Assembly: GCA_011525665.1 (NCBI GenBank)
Contig: WYAU01000071.1
Coordinates: 1 to 64,000 of the forward strand
Length of the DNA stretch: 64,000 bases
Direction: 5' to 3'
Origin: Candidatus Brocadia sp.
GTDB taxonomy: Bacteria; Planctomycetota; Brocadiia; Brocadiales; Brocadiaceae
Part shown: piece after piece, positions 9,293-17,516 of the stretch
Position numbering within the stretch: position 1 is the stretch's first letter
Layout: every line of letters starts with the position of its first letter
Notes under the pieces: model-generated
The model's database searches: none
What the model was told of the DNA's origin: nothing
The model's input: only the letters and a program-made list of their open reading frames with translations
Position numbers and translations under genes: made by a program

Positions 9293-9622
9293 TCAGTGTA
9301 TATCTTTAATCTTGCCAAGTTTCTTCTCCAGAATGGACGAATGTTCTTTCTTCATACCTTCTGTATCTTGAACCGCAGCTTTCCATGCACTGTCAATCTC
9401 GTTCTTGTGTTCATAGTAATATGAAAGCGCGTCATGAACTTGTGGCAAATTTATCTGTGGCAGTGCGACTATTATATCTTCCGGAGACTGTCCCATGATT
9501 TCATATCGAATAACTATGTCCAGCACCCGGATACCTGTACCTGAAATAACAGGCACCCCGCCTCTTATTTTTTTATTCCTTGTAATATAAGGATGTCTGA
9601 TTTGTTTTATTACCGTACTCAT
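9293..9622 (-). CDS. DUF433 antitoxin-like protein with C-terminal extension
   Basis: 109 residues. The DUF433 core is present (ITRNKKIRGGVPVISGTGIR, then VLDIVIRYEIMGQSPEDII and a YYYEHKNEID helix), followed by about 30 extra charged residues. Its ATG overlaps the stop of the decayed PIN-like frame upstream (TAATG), so two DUF433/toxin units are chained head to tail. No intact toxin follows it; the next 450 bases downstream appear empty. Confidence 0.8.
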   Translation of the reverse strand: MSTVIKQIRHPYITRNKKIRGGVPVISGTGIRVLDIVIRYEIMGQSPEDIIVALPQINLPQVHDALSYYYEHKNEIDSAWKAAVQDTEGMKKEHSSILEKKLGKIKDIH

Positions 9623-9796
9623 TACCGATTCTCCTTCACGTTACATTTTAAGAGATTAATGATAAGACGTTTTTCTGACAATTTATCGTTATATTTATCA
9701 AGGAAACGTTTTAATGATTTAAGCAAAGAATCTGCTTTCCGGTAAGTCAATCAGTGCGTATGGTATATTCTCATCGAGCAGAAATTTTATGCTCAT
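9622..9796 (-). pseudogene. Truncated/frameshifted DUF5615 PIN-like toxin
   Basis: An ATG at 9796 overlaps the stop of the DUF433 gene (ATGA). It opens with M-S-I-K-F-L-L-D-E-N-I-P-Y-A-L-I-D, a textbook DUF5615 N-terminus with the conserved acidic residue, but stops after 25 codons at 9719. A second frame, shifted, runs D-S-L-L-K-S-L-K-R-F-L-D-K to a stop at 9622-9624 overlapping the next DUF433 start. The total is too short for an intact toxin (normally over 100 residues), so an internal deletion plus frameshift is likely. Confidence 0.65.
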
Positions 9797-10023
9797 ATCG
9801 CATACGCCTCATATTCGCATAGCTTCGCGGCGTAATGGACAGCCGCTTTTATATCATCAGGAGTGAGTGATGGATAGTCCTTTATGATATTCTCTATGCT
9901 TTCCTCCTCGGCAACAAGGGAAACTACTAAATAGACCGGTATCCTCGTTCCCTTAATGCATGGTTTGCCACGACAAATATCAGGGTCAGATGAAATCCTC
10001 TGCAAAATTTCTTTTTCTTCCAT
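9793..10023 (-). CDS. DUF433 antitoxin-like protein
   Basis: 76 residues from the ATG at 10023, preferred to an upstream in-frame ATG at 10104 because a GGAGGG site lies just before it and the upstream part is the end of the decayed toxin gene in another frame. The core motif is DICRGKPCIKGTRIPVYLVV followed by YPSLTPDDIKAAVHYAAK. It sits 22 bases downstream of the broken VapC and overlaps the truncated PIN-like gene. The gene looks intact, without a working partner. Confidence 0.8.
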   Translation of the reverse strand: MEEKEILQRISSDPDICRGKPCIKGTRIPVYLVVSLVAEEESIENIIKDYPSLTPDDIKAAVHYAAKLCEYEAYAI

Positions 10024-10045
10024 TTTTTCCCTCCAGCACATAGAA

Positions 10046-10470
10046 TTAAGGCATATCTTCAACCCATAAAACACTTCTTTTGAGTGATGTTTTTTTGATG
10101 GCATTGTATAGTTTAAGGTCCGCGGTAACCATTTGACATCCGTTTCTTACTGCAAGCGATACACCTAGAGGCCGTCGTAGATTGTTCTTTTTGCACGACA
10201 GGCTATGTCAAGTGCCTCCTCTGTCAGAATTCCGGTATCCCCTATCTGAAAGGGCAAAGCTTCAATTGCTTTTATTATTTTTACTGCCTTTTCATACGGA
10301 CATTCAGATTTCATTACTCGTTTCCGCAAAACATTGCCTATTTCGGAAAACAAAAGTTCCGGAACAAGCAGTTCAAAAAACGAATTTAAAAAACGGTCAG
10401 CATGTTCGCTGTAATGTTCTGGCAAATACCATTTAATGGCAACACTTGCATCAACAACAAATTCATTCAA
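10046..10470 (-). pseudogene. VapC/FitB-type PIN toxin, frameshifted
   Basis: A TTG start at 10470 overlaps the upstream antitoxin stop. The frame shows the PIN acidic residues Asp7 (VVDASVAIKWY) and Glu43 (LLFSEIGNVL), then reaches RTIYDGL and a stop at about 10165. Another frame then supplies the missing end: V-S-L-A-V-R-N-G-C-Q-M-V-T-A-D-L-K-L, with the fourth PIN aspartate, ending at 10046. One small indel near 10165 separates the halves. Restoring it would give about 140 residues, normal for VapC. The ribonuclease is presumably inactive as it stands. Confidence 0.8.
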
Positions 10471-10697
10471 CGGTTACGGTCCTCGCGTATAAGGTCAGCG
10501 CTGTCTGAAAATATCTTTTTCCCAAAACTGGCGCGTATCTTTCTGGCTTTTATTCGTGCATCCTTTAGAGACATTTTGATATTTTCTTCCCGTATCTGTT
10601 TTACCTCTCCCTGCAATGAACGATTATGCAGTTTTGCTTGTTTTTTCCATAGTTCAATAGTTTTTTCTTGAAGATTTCTGATTCATAAGTGTGACAT
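10467..10697 (-). pseudogene. FitA/VapB-type antitoxin with stop at codon 5
   Basis: From the ATG at 10697 the frame reads M-S-H-L, then a TGA, then I-R-N-L-Q-E-K-T-I-E-L-W-K-K-Q-A-K-L-H-N-R-S-L-Q. That is the classic ribbon-helix-helix start of FitA-type antitoxins, and the frame continues open to 10467. An internal ATG near 10574 could give only the C-terminal toxin-binding tail. The gene overlaps the VapC start, as usual for these pairs. Both members of the pair are damaged, which avoids the hazard of an orphan toxin. Confidence 0.75.
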
Positions 10698-10768
10698 TTT
10701 TCTATCCCTTTTCTGTTCTTTTTCACGGCCGAAGCCTTGAGTTATCTGTCATTTCTATCCAAACACCG

Positions 10769-10792
10769 TATCAGAATGATAGCATTCTGATA
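10769..10792. repeat. Perfect palindrome, operator-like
   Basis: Arms TATCAGAATG and CATTCTGATA, ten bases each, separated by four bases. It lies about 70 bases upstream of the decayed antitoxin gene, where autoregulating toxin-antitoxin complexes bind. It overlaps a doubtful ORF. There is no T-run, so a terminator is unlikely. Confidence 0.5.
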
Positions 10793-10965
10793 CTCGTGAG
10801 GCAATCACAATTATCCCGTATGATAGTCAAATCAAAGGATTGGTTCAGGTGTTTGAGTTCCATGATTACGGCATGTTGCATCGCCCTACGGAGTGGTCGG
10901 GGATTATAAGGATCAAACCGAACGAACTCCCGACTGTTCTGATATGTCTCGAGCAAAGAAACCAT
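10771..10965 (-). CDS. Doubtful small ORF, unknown
   Basis: 64 codons from 10965, ending inside the palindrome. The product is basic and contains EFVRFDPYNPRPLRRAMQHA; I do not recognise it. It has no clear ribosome-binding site and may be a fragment of a lost gene between the toxin-antitoxin region and the aldehyde dehydrogenase. Confidence 0.2.
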   Translation of the reverse strand: MVSLLETYQNSREFVRFDPYNPRPLRRAMQHAVIMELKHLNQSFDLTIIRDNCDCLTSIRMLSF

Positions 10966-10973
10966 TTCACATC

Positions 10974-12491
10974 TTAAAAAAAGCCCATGGGGTTCTTGTC
11001 GTATGATACGAGCAGGTTCTTCGTGCGGCGGTAATGTTCCAGCATCATCTTGTGCGTCTCCCGGCCAATGCCCGACTGTTTGTACCCGCCAAATGCCGCA
11101 TGTGCCGGATAGAGATGATAACAGTTTATCCAGACCCTGCCCGCCTCAATCTGCCGCGCTACCTGGTAGGCCTGATGCATGTCCCGTGTCCACAAACCCG
11201 CCCCCAGACCATACAACACATCGTTTGCTATTTCCACGGCCTCCCTTTCATCCTTAAATTTTGCAACGGAGACCACCGGCCCAAAAATCTCTTCCTGAAA
11301 GACCCGCATCTTATTATTTCCTTCGAAGATGGTAGGCTCAATGTAGTAACCACCGGGATATTCTTTACTTCGATACGGTTTACCTCCGGTAAGACATCTG
11401 GCACCCTCCTGTTTGCCAATATCGAGGTAATGGCTGATCTTCTCGTACTGGTCTTTTGACGCCTGCGCCCCCATCATAGTTTCCGTATCCAGCGGATTGC
11501 CAATCTTTATTTTGCTGACACGGCTTAATGCCCGCTGCAGAAATTCATCGTATATCGATTCCTGGATCAGCGCACGGGAGGGACACGTACACACCTCCCC
11601 CTGGTTCAACGCGAACATGGCAAAACCTTCCAGACACTTCTCAGAAAAGGCATCCTTCTCTCTCAAAATATTTTCCATAAAAATATTCGGCGATTTCCCG
11701 CCCAGTTCGAGGGTAACGGGGATAATATTCTCTGAGGCATACTGCATGATGAGCCGTCCGGTGGTCGTTTCGCCCGTAAAGGCCACCTTGCCCACCCGGG
11801 GAGACGACGCCAAAGGCTTGCCCGCTTCTATGCCGAAACCGTTGACAATATTGACCACTCCGGGAGGCAGAAGGTCCCCGACAAGTTCGATCAGCAGCAA
11901 AATGGTAACCGGGGTCTGCTCTGCGGGCTTGAGTACCACGCAATTACCTGCTGCCAGGGCAGGCGTCAGCTTCCACGCCGCCATCAGCAACGGAAAGTTC
12001 CAGGGGATAATCTGACCCACCACACCGATGGGTTCCTTGAGATGATACGAAACGGTCTGTGCATTGAGCTCGGACATGCCGCTTTCCTCGGCCCTTATAA
12101 CACCGGCAAAATAGCGGAAATGATCGATTGCAAGGGGCAGGTCGGCGGCCAGGGTCTCGCGTACCGGCTTGCCATTCTCCCAGGTCTCCGCCACCGCAAG
12201 CCGTTCCAGGTTTGCCTCCATCCGGTCTGCAATTTTCAAAAGAATATTACTCCGCTCAGCAGTGGACGTGTGTCCCCATTGTTTCTTTGCCTCATGCGCC
12301 CTATCCAGGGCCAGTTCAATATCCCCTTTTTTCGACCGTGCGACCTTCGTAAAAGACTTTCCGTTCACAGGAGAAATATCGTCAAAATACTCTCCGTCTA
12401 CGGGAGCAACCCATTTCCCGCCAATATAGTTGTCATATGATGGCTTGAAAGTAACAAGACTTCCTTGTGTATTTGGTTCTTTGTAGATCAT
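10974..12491 (-). CDS. NAD-dependent aldehyde dehydrogenase (ExaC/AldB-like)
   Basis: 505 residues, normal for the superfamily. It oxidises aldehydes (acetaldehyde-type substrates are likely) to acids with NAD(P)+. The Rossmann segment [20 protein letters not shown], the general-base glutamate in [11 protein letters not shown] and the catalytic cysteine in [12 protein letters not shown] are visible. The region [19 protein letters not shown] and the ending [14 protein letters not shown] are typical of the ExaC/AldB/AcoD branch. It is alone on its strand segment, with the next gene 380 bases upstream, so it is probably monocistronic. GC content is higher than in the defence island to its left. 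Confidence 0.9.
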   Translation of the reverse strand: MIYKEPNTQGSLVTFKPSYDNYIGGKWVAPVDGEYFDDISPVNGKSFTKVARSKKGDIELALDRAHEAKKQWGHTSTAERSNILLKIADRMEANLERLAVAETWENGKPVRETLAADLPLAIDHFRYFAGVIRAEESGMSELNAQTVSYHLKEPIGVVGQIIPWNFPLLMAAWKLTPALAAGNCVVLKPAEQTPVTILLLIELVGDLLPPGVVNIVNGFGIEAGKPLASSPRVGKVAFTGETTTGRLIMQYASENIIPVTLELGGKSPNIFMENILREKDAFSEKCLEGFAMFALNQGEVCTCPSRALIQESIYDEFLQRALSRVSKIKIGNPLDTETMMGAQASKDQYEKISHYLDIGKQEGARCLTGGKPYRSKEYPGGYYIEPTIFEGNNKMRVFQEEIFGPVVSVAKFKDEREAVEIANDVLYGLGAGLWTRDMHQAYQVARQIEAGRVWINCYHLYPAHAAFGGYKQSGIGRETHKMMLEHYRRTKNLLVSYDKNPMGFF

Positions 12492-12878
12492 AGATACTCC
12501 TCCGTATACATAAATTCCTATACATCAAGCCCCAAAGGGGCAAAAGGACACCTCTTTATTTTCAGATATAATTTTCATCGTATTCAATGCTATATTTGCT
12601 AAGAATTCCTTTCACCCTTTCAGGTCTAACCAATTTATCATTCATTTTCAGAGGGCTTCACCCCCTGCTATACCCTGTCTGCCCTTCGGGCATAAAAGGT
12701 AACATCTCGGTATGTTGTAAGGCAAAACACTTGCCATTTTCAAAATGCTAAACTGATGCCATGGTTATTTCTTCACCTCCTCATATATATATACCGTAAA
12801 GCATAGCCGGATGCCTCTTGAAGTCAGTGCATCCACAAACATTTTTACAGAATCTCTAATTTCTGTAAAGAATAAAAA
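12492..12878. other. Intergenic stretch with gene debris
   Basis: No intact gene. On the minus strand, a good AGGAGG site precedes an ATG near 12763 that reads M-A-S-V and then a stop, with the frame continuing open for some 30 codons (HFENGKCFALQHTEM), which looks like a disabled small gene. A further 27-codon frame (MNDKLVRPERVKGILSKYSI) follows. At the right end lies a nucleotidyltransferase remnant, listed separately. Confidence 0.4.
12808..12866 (-). pseudogene. Fragment of an MNT nucleotidyltransferase gene
   Basis: This 59-base segment aligns nearly base for base with 8401-8459, the start of the intact MNT gene. It translates as EIRDSVKMFVDALTSRGI against EIRNIIKKFVDALTARGI. The match ends just before the catalytic GSY motif, so only the N-terminal helix survives. 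It shows that a second HEPN-MNT-like module once lay here. Confidence 0.75.
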
Positions 12879-13838
12879 TTACCCACCTTCTTCAAACAGG
12901 CGCTTCTGCCCAAAACCCTTTTCGAAATGCTTTCCCCAGTTCATGCCACACAGCGGTTCTCCGGTAATATCCGGATTCTTGCAGCCGCATACATAGGCAT
13001 GTACCCCAAAATCTTTCGCCCATCGTGAAATATTCCCATAAGCCTGTTTCCGGTATTCCACGGCTAACGCAGTCACGCGGGATCGCTCCGCGAGCAAATT
13101 CAGGGACATCCCGCTTTGGTAATATCCCAGAATCTTTTGCAGAAAAGGCGTGTTCCGTAGTGCCTTGCACAGATTTTTCTTTATCTGCGGTCTCAGGAAG
13201 AGGTAATTCATGCAGGCGGAATGTACGCCAAATCCCTGAAGCGCCTTAAACAAGGCAGTTACATTTGACTCCGTATCCGTCACGCCGGGAATCAATGGGT
13301 CTAATTTTACTTCGGGCACAATGCCTGTCTCACAGAGTCGTTTGATATTGAGCAATCGTTCCTGTGGCGTTGCGGCATACGGCTCCATCTTCTTCTGAAT
13401 GTCCCTGTCTACAGTAGTAATACCGATCTGGACGTGCACCAATTTCCTGTACTGACTGAACAACTCCAGAAATTTTGAGGGAATCCTGCCCTTGGTAAGC
13501 AGGTTTATGCCGACACCATATTCAAGCAAGGCGCTCATCAGATTATAGGTCACCCAGAGCACCTGGGGTATGGGTTGCAGGACATCACAGGTTGGGCTAA
13601 AAAACACATAGGCGGGCAGCCTCCGGCGGGTAGATAACTCTTGTTTTAATTTTTCAGGCATATTCCCGTAAACAAGCACCTTGCCGTCACCCGGATAGAT
13701 GGAGTATCCCCGTGCATAGCAGTAGGCGCACTGATGAATACATCCCAGGGCCGGATTGACCGAGGCCACCTGGCTAAGGCATTTCAAGGTGGATCGGGTA
13801 AGGACATGGCCTTTGCGTTCGATGAAATTGATGTGCAT
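12879..13838 (-). CDS. Radical SAM protein, spore-photoproduct-lyase-like family
   Basis: 319 residues. The radical SAM cluster motif C-x3-C-x2-C is in GCIHQCAYCYARGY (cysteines at about residues 33, 37 and 40), and the rest of the fold follows, including VFFSPTCDVLQP, LLTKGR and PEVKLDPLIPG. A late cysteine cluster (VCGCKNPDITGEPLCGMNW) might hold a second iron-sulphur site or contribute ligands. This family is common in bacteria and is sometimes annotated as DNA repair photolyase, but most members have no tested substrate. It stands alone. A start slightly inside is possible. Confidence 0.8.
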   Translation of the reverse strand: MHINFIERKGHVLTRSTLKCLSQVASVNPALGCIHQCAYCYARGYSIYPGDGKVLVYGNMPEKLKQELSTRRRLPAYVFFSPTCDVLQPIPQVLWVTYNLMSALLEYGVGINLLTKGRIPSKFLELFSQYRKLVHVQIGITTVDRDIQKKMEPYAATPQERLLNIKRLCETGIVPEVKLDPLIPGVTDTESNVTALFKALQGFGVHSACMNYLFLRPQIKKNLCKALRNTPFLQKILGYYQSGMSLNLLAERSRVTALAVEYRKQAYGNISRWAKDFGVHAYVCGCKNPDITGEPLCGMNWGKHFEKGFGQKRLFEEGG

Positions 13839-13971
13839 ACAGTAGTTCTAAAATTACGAATGATTGTAATGTTCTTTGTAGTTATTATGGTTATTTGTTG
13901 TTATTGTTATTTTTAGCAGCCCTTGATTTTATGGAAGAAATGAAACTGTTCATCTTTACTCACAATACATC

Positions 13972-14271
13972 TCATTTTTCAATTATAGACTTGTAGGTAT
14001 CTTCAGGAATCATATTCCTTTCATGAAGCAAATCAGCCCAATATTTTGACTCCCACAGAGACCCTCTTGCATTGTAGTAAAATTTTACCGAATCTAAATA
14101 ATGGTACCTGCCAAATCCTTCAGCTATATTCGCTCCGATAGAATCAACTGCCTTGATAAATTGTTGCCCAATCCCAAATCTATATTCACTTTTCATCTTG
14201 GTATAAACATCCCACCCAAGCCTATTTATTTCCTTCGCAATCTGATATACTTCAAGCTCATCAATTCTCAT
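13972..14271 (-). CDS. Four-helix-bundle protein (23S rRNA intervening-sequence type)
   Basis: 99 residues with the family pattern: L-x-V-Y near the start, IGQQFIKAVDSIGANIAEGFGRYHYLDSVKFYYNARGSLWE in pieces, then ESKYWADLL. Proteins of this family were first found in intervening sequences of 23S rRNA genes but are widespread as single genes. They form pentameric or bundle-like assemblies and have no firm function. The gene lies alone between the radical SAM gene and the large repeat protein. Confidence 0.85.
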   Translation of the reverse strand: MRIDELEVYQIAKEINRLGWDVYTKMKSEYRFGIGQQFIKAVDSIGANIAEGFGRYHYLDSVKFYYNARGSLWESKYWADLLHERNMIPEDTYKSIIEK

Positions 14272-14340
14272 TTCTTACTCACTCAACAAATAACCATGAA
14301 TAACTATGAATATCCACAAATGACACCTTACCGTATCGCC

Positions 14341-17088
14341 TCATCTATTAAGCACCAGCCCCCCATTTGACCGGTACAAGAGCAGGTTTTCCGCAATGAT
14401 ATCATGAAAGATATCCCGGCCACCTTGATTGTCAATAAAGATTCCCATACCGCGAACTTCCTCGGTCTGCGATGGTAACGAAACTCCCCGGCTACGATCG
14501 TTTGCATCATAGGTATCGTTCCCCTGAAAATCCGCCAGGATACCAATGCCTTTTTCCAGGCCAACGCCTTGCGAAGTGGTTTCGCTGCGATACGTGTCAT
14601 TCCCGCAATCATCCACCAGAAATCCGATGCCTGTATCATGTCCGCATCCCTGTGAAACGCCAAAGGTACATTCGTAGATGTCGTCTCCCGACGCGTCCTT
14701 CAGAAGGCCAATGGCCGAATGGATACCCGCGCCCTGGGCATAGCGACCCGCATAATACGTATCGTTCCCCTCGTTGTCATATAACAATCCCAGGGAGAAA
14801 TAATAGCCACTGCCCTGAGAAAAATAGTCTCCATGATACCGATCGGCGCCTTTTTGATCGATAAGTATGCCAATTCCACCTGATGCACCGACGATGGTTT
14901 CTTCCGGACGGATGCCCATCCCCATTCCCTGTGACATGGACTGAAACGACTTCTCCGGATCCCGGAAATCCGGATATCCTCCCCCGGTAAAGTAATAATC
15001 ATTTCCCTGCGCATCGATTAAAGCCCCAAATCCCTTAGTAAAACCCACACCCTGGGCGAACTGCCGGCTAAAATAAATATCGTTACCCCCCAGATCACTG
15101 AGAATCCCTGCCCCGAAGAAACCCACCCCCTGGTTGATGACGCGACCGTCATAAAAATCGTTACCATCGCTGTCCAGTAACAACCCGACACCAAACAGGC
15201 ACGTCCCCTGCGAATAATCTTTCCCCACATACTGGTCATTCCCCCGATAATCTATCAGGATCCCAATTCCAAAACTTCCGGTTCCCTGAGAGAATGGGGC
15301 GTCCGTATGGTAAATATCGTCTCCGGACAAATCAATACAGAGGGATACCGGAATATCTTTACGAGAAGAACCTGCGTTATTAAAGTAACAATCATTCCCC
15401 CCGAGGTCGATGATGACCGCAGCATCGGCATAATAATAGGACGTACCTTTCCCACCTACAACGATTTTTCCGATACTGGTGTCCTGCACAAACAGGATAT
15501 CACCGGCAAAATCCTGTGATGCCCCTGTGCCCCCTCCCCCTAACCCCCTCCCGCCAGGGGAGGGGGTGCTATCTGTGGATACATCATCGGTTTCCCTTCC
15601 CCTTGTTCCTCCAATATCCTCTGCAAGTTTAAGGTGCATGGCTGCTTCATCAGGAATTTCCGGCTGATGTGCACCCTGAAGGGATGCTGGCAGACGAAAT
15701 GGCAATACCTTCGTTTGCATTGCTTTGGGGTGAGTCTTTTCCTGCCCGGCTATGCCTTGTTCATAAGTAAAAAGGGTAAGTTGACTCAGCAGCAATGATA
15801 TCGCATGAAACAACTTTACCAGGTCAACCTTTTGAGATAATGCCAGTACCCTGGCGAGGTCCTTTGGTTCAATCTTCTCGTTGGGCGACCAAACTTTATG
15901 GGCGTTTTGACAGAGGAACTCAGCTTCGTCCCGGGACAAGTCCCGGAATGCCTCTTTGATAAGAGAAACGATGGATGGCAACCTATCTACAACGCCCTGT
16001 AATCGCCCTTGCAAACCGGTCGTTTCTCTTTTTTGTAATTGCTCAGTATGCAATGGTATCCTTGGAGATTCGTCAACCACCCCTCTTTCCTCTCCTTCAC
16101 AAGGAGGAGACAAAGGGGCGGTTGGCAAAAAAACCTTCCCGCCGGCTCCTGCGGCGGATGGAAACGAAGAGAAGGTTTCAGGTTCAAAGTTCTGTGTATT
16201 CAATTTTACATCCAGCAATACCGCTGCACACCCTATTTGAGCACAGGCATCCTTCTTACACAACGCATCGACGATGTCCTGCCCAATCTTCGGAATATCA
16301 AAGGGGTGCAACATGAAATAATTTACGACGGACAAACGAAACGGATTGGCCTCGTCATTGGATTGAAATCCTTCCCGGACATAGATCTCTTCGCCAATCC
16401 GCTGCAATGTTGCGCCGAGCATATCCCGGTATCTTTCGTTTTTGATTGCACATTCGATAAAACTCGTTCCTTTGTGTTCTGAACGAGGGGGTATTTTTCT
16501 TTCTTCACCCGGAGATAGATTTTCTACCTCCCCATCCCGCCCTTGCGAGGGGGGGGTATTTTTATCCTCTTTTGTAAGTCCGTGGCTTGCCTTTGGGATA
16601 AAAGGAGTTATAGGTTCCGTTACATTTTTGAGCAGTTTCGCAAAAAGCCTTGGGTAAAACACGATTTCTGTAGTATCGCGGGAAACCGTAAGTGCGGGTG
16701 TACCCCCCGCGCCCAGGGCTTCTATGGTCTTTTTGAACTGGATGAGATTGAGTTCGCCCCTGCCTGTGGCAGGTACATCATTAACCTTTGTAATAATATC
16801 CCCAACCCTCAAACCAGCCTCAGCAGCAGGCGATCCCCGGGTAATCTCCCTTACGAGTATCCCTTTCCCTTCTGCATTTTCCATAAAGATACCCAGCCAC
16901 CCTTTATTGAAATTGACCTTGTCTTTCTCAAATCCCAGGCCTTCAAGATCAAAAAAGTCTTTGGTATCAAAATCCTGCCCATCCACAGATACCTGTATAC
17001 CTTCGTCCGCGAAAGTATTTGAGTGCACCGCAGATAGTACGAGAACAGAAAAATAAAGGAATATGAAATACAAGATTCTCTTGAGCAT
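14341..17088 (-). CDS. Exported PDZ protein with C-terminal GND/SQG tandem repeats
   Basis: About 915 residues from the ATG at 17088, chosen because a signal peptide (KRILYFIFLYFSVLVLSAVHS) then starts the protein; an ATG at 17142 would bury it. A PDZ domain follows (GILVREITRGSPAAEAGLRVGDIITKVND), then a long helical region. The last 380 residues hold about twelve units of 26-27 residues with the pattern G-N/D-D-x-Y, about five residues, S-Q-G-x-G, and G-x-G-x-L-x-D. This suggests a beta-solenoid or calcium-binding surface structure, but it is not the nine-residue RTX repeat. Three low-complexity Pro/Gly/Glu-rich patches are translated palindromic repeats (listed separately). It is probably periplasmic or cell-surface; function unknown. 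Confidence 0.75.
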   Translation of the reverse strand: MLKRILYFIFLYFSVLVLSAVHSNTFADEGIQVSVDGQDFDTKDFFDLEGLGFEKDKVNFNKGWLGIFMENAEGKGILVREITRGSPAAEAGLRVGDIITKVNDVPATGRGELNLIQFKKTIEALGAGGTPALTVSRDTTEIVFYPRLFAKLLKNVTEPITPFIPKASHGLTKEDKNTPPSQGRDGEVENLSPGEERKIPPRSEHKGTSFIECAIKNERYRDMLGATLQRIGEEIYVREGFQSNDEANPFRLSVVNYFMLHPFDIPKIGQDIVDALCKKDACAQIGCAAVLLDVKLNTQNFEPETFSSFPSAAGAGGKVFLPTAPLSPPCEGEERGVVDESPRIPLHTEQLQKRETTGLQGRLQGVVDRLPSIVSLIKEAFRDLSRDEAEFLCQNAHKVWSPNEKIEPKDLARVLALSQKVDLVKLFHAISLLLSQLTLFTYEQGIAGQEKTHPKAMQTKVLPFRLPASLQGAHQPEIPDEAAMHLKLAEDIGGTRGRETDDVSTDSTPSPGGRGLGGGGTGASQDFAGDILFVQDTSIGKIVVGGKGTSYYYADAAVIIDLGGNDCYFNNAGSSRKDIPVSLCIDLSGDDIYHTDAPFSQGTGSFGIGILIDYRGNDQYVGKDYSQGTCLFGVGLLLDSDGNDFYDGRVINQGVGFFGAGILSDLGGNDIYFSRQFAQGVGFTKGFGALIDAQGNDYYFTGGGYPDFRDPEKSFQSMSQGMGMGIRPEETIVGASGGIGILIDQKGADRYHGDYFSQGSGYYFSLGLLYDNEGNDTYYAGRYAQGAGIHSAIGLLKDASGDDIYECTFGVSQGCGHDTGIGFLVDDCGNDTYRSETTSQGVGLEKGIGILADFQGNDTYDANDRSRGVSLPSQTEEVRGMGIFIDNQGGRDIFHDIIAENLLLYRSNGGLVLNR
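15530..15566. repeat. Palindromic dispersed repeat inside a coding sequence (copy A)
   Basis: Arms CCCCCTCCCC (15530-15539) and GGGGAGGGGG (15557-15566) form a hairpin with a 17-base loop. It is translated in frame as a Pro/Gly-rich patch (SPGGRGLGGGG) in the repeat protein, just before its repeat region. Confidence 0.7.
16075..16123. repeat. Palindromic dispersed repeat inside a coding sequence (copy B)
   Basis: It begins AACCACCCCTC and ends AAAGGGGCGGTT, with a nearly self-complementary middle (CTCCTTCACAAGGAG). The same outer sequence and layout appear in the non-coding copy at 30144-30180, so both belong to one family. It is translated as APLSPPCEGEERGVV in the repeat protein. Confidence 0.75.
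16526..16558. repeat. Palindromic dispersed repeat inside a coding sequence (copy C)
   Basis: ACCTCCCC at one end and a run of G ending GGGGGT at the other, with CCCTTGCGAGGG in the centre. It resembles the reverse complement of the element at 30144-30180. It is translated in frame as NTPPSQGRDGEV. Length and frame are such that the host reading frame stays open. Confidence 0.7.
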
Positions 17089-17516
17089 AATGAAGTTTGC
17101 TCTACTATAGCATTTTAAGGAAAATTCTGGGTTTTCTTGCACTACTTCCCAGGAAGGATTATTCTAATAACGCAACAGCAATAGCGGAAATTCAGGATAA
17201 TAGAACCAAGGGCCAAAAGCAATGGGAAAAAATAAGGTACAGGAATTTGAAACGACGGGTTCCTCCCCTTGATACTTACCGTTTGTAAGGGCATTACGGC
17301 TCTTCCGGCGGTTTTACCAGGGAAATTCAGACAAGGTATGGGAAAAGAGGTATGTGCCCATACTGTGGGAAAGAGATGAATGAACCACCAGAAAAACCAT
17401 TTACCAACACATAATGTAGAAATAAAAAAAACGGTTTTCATCTCCTCCTCCATTTCATTACCTTCCCCTTTTCTCCGTTAAAAATACCTTGATAAGAAAC
17501 ACTATTTAGGCTATAA
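17089..17516. other. Intergenic stretch with a zinc-ribbon-like remnant
   Basis: About 430 bases between the divergently transcribed repeat-protein and HD-domain genes, so promoters for both should lie here, but none could be assigned. The plus strand at 17331-17414 carries a short open segment ending in a C-P-Y-C motif that is duplicated on the far side of the HD gene (listed separately). The rest is AT-rich without clear structure. Confidence 0.45.
17331..17414 (+). pseudogene. Zinc-ribbon-like tail fragment, copy 1
   Basis: The frame reads T-R-Y-G-K-R-G-M-C-P-Y-C-G-K-E-M-N-E-P-P-E-K-P-F and then stops. A stop lies shortly upstream in the same frame, so there is no room for a full gene. 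The Y-G-K-R, C-P-x-C and E-P-P-E-K elements recur at 18769-18834. It is either a fragment of a lost gene or a very small protein. Confidence 0.4.

Noticed and set aside
7533-10697. Selenocysteine or pyrrolysine recoding at the codon-5 stops
   Set aside because: The stops are of different kinds, no conserved Sec or Pyl site is expected in these families, and no recoding hairpin was seen; decay or error is simpler.
11497-12015. Long plus-strand frame (172 codons) inside the aldehyde dehydrogenase
   Set aside because: Antisense shadow of a strongly conserved gene, with no family resemblance and no ribosome-binding site.
14400-15410. RTX-type calcium-binding toxin repeats
   Set aside because: The unit is 26-27 residues, not nine, and there is no type I secretion gene or C-terminal secretion signal.
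16543-17022. 159-codon plus-strand frame opposite the PDZ protein
   Set aside because: Antisense to a region with a clear PDZ domain and signal peptide; composition artefact.
17142-17453. 103-codon minus-strand frame upstream of the PDZ protein
   Set aside because: No homology or site; it overlaps the zinc-ribbon-like fragment on the other strand and looks like chance.
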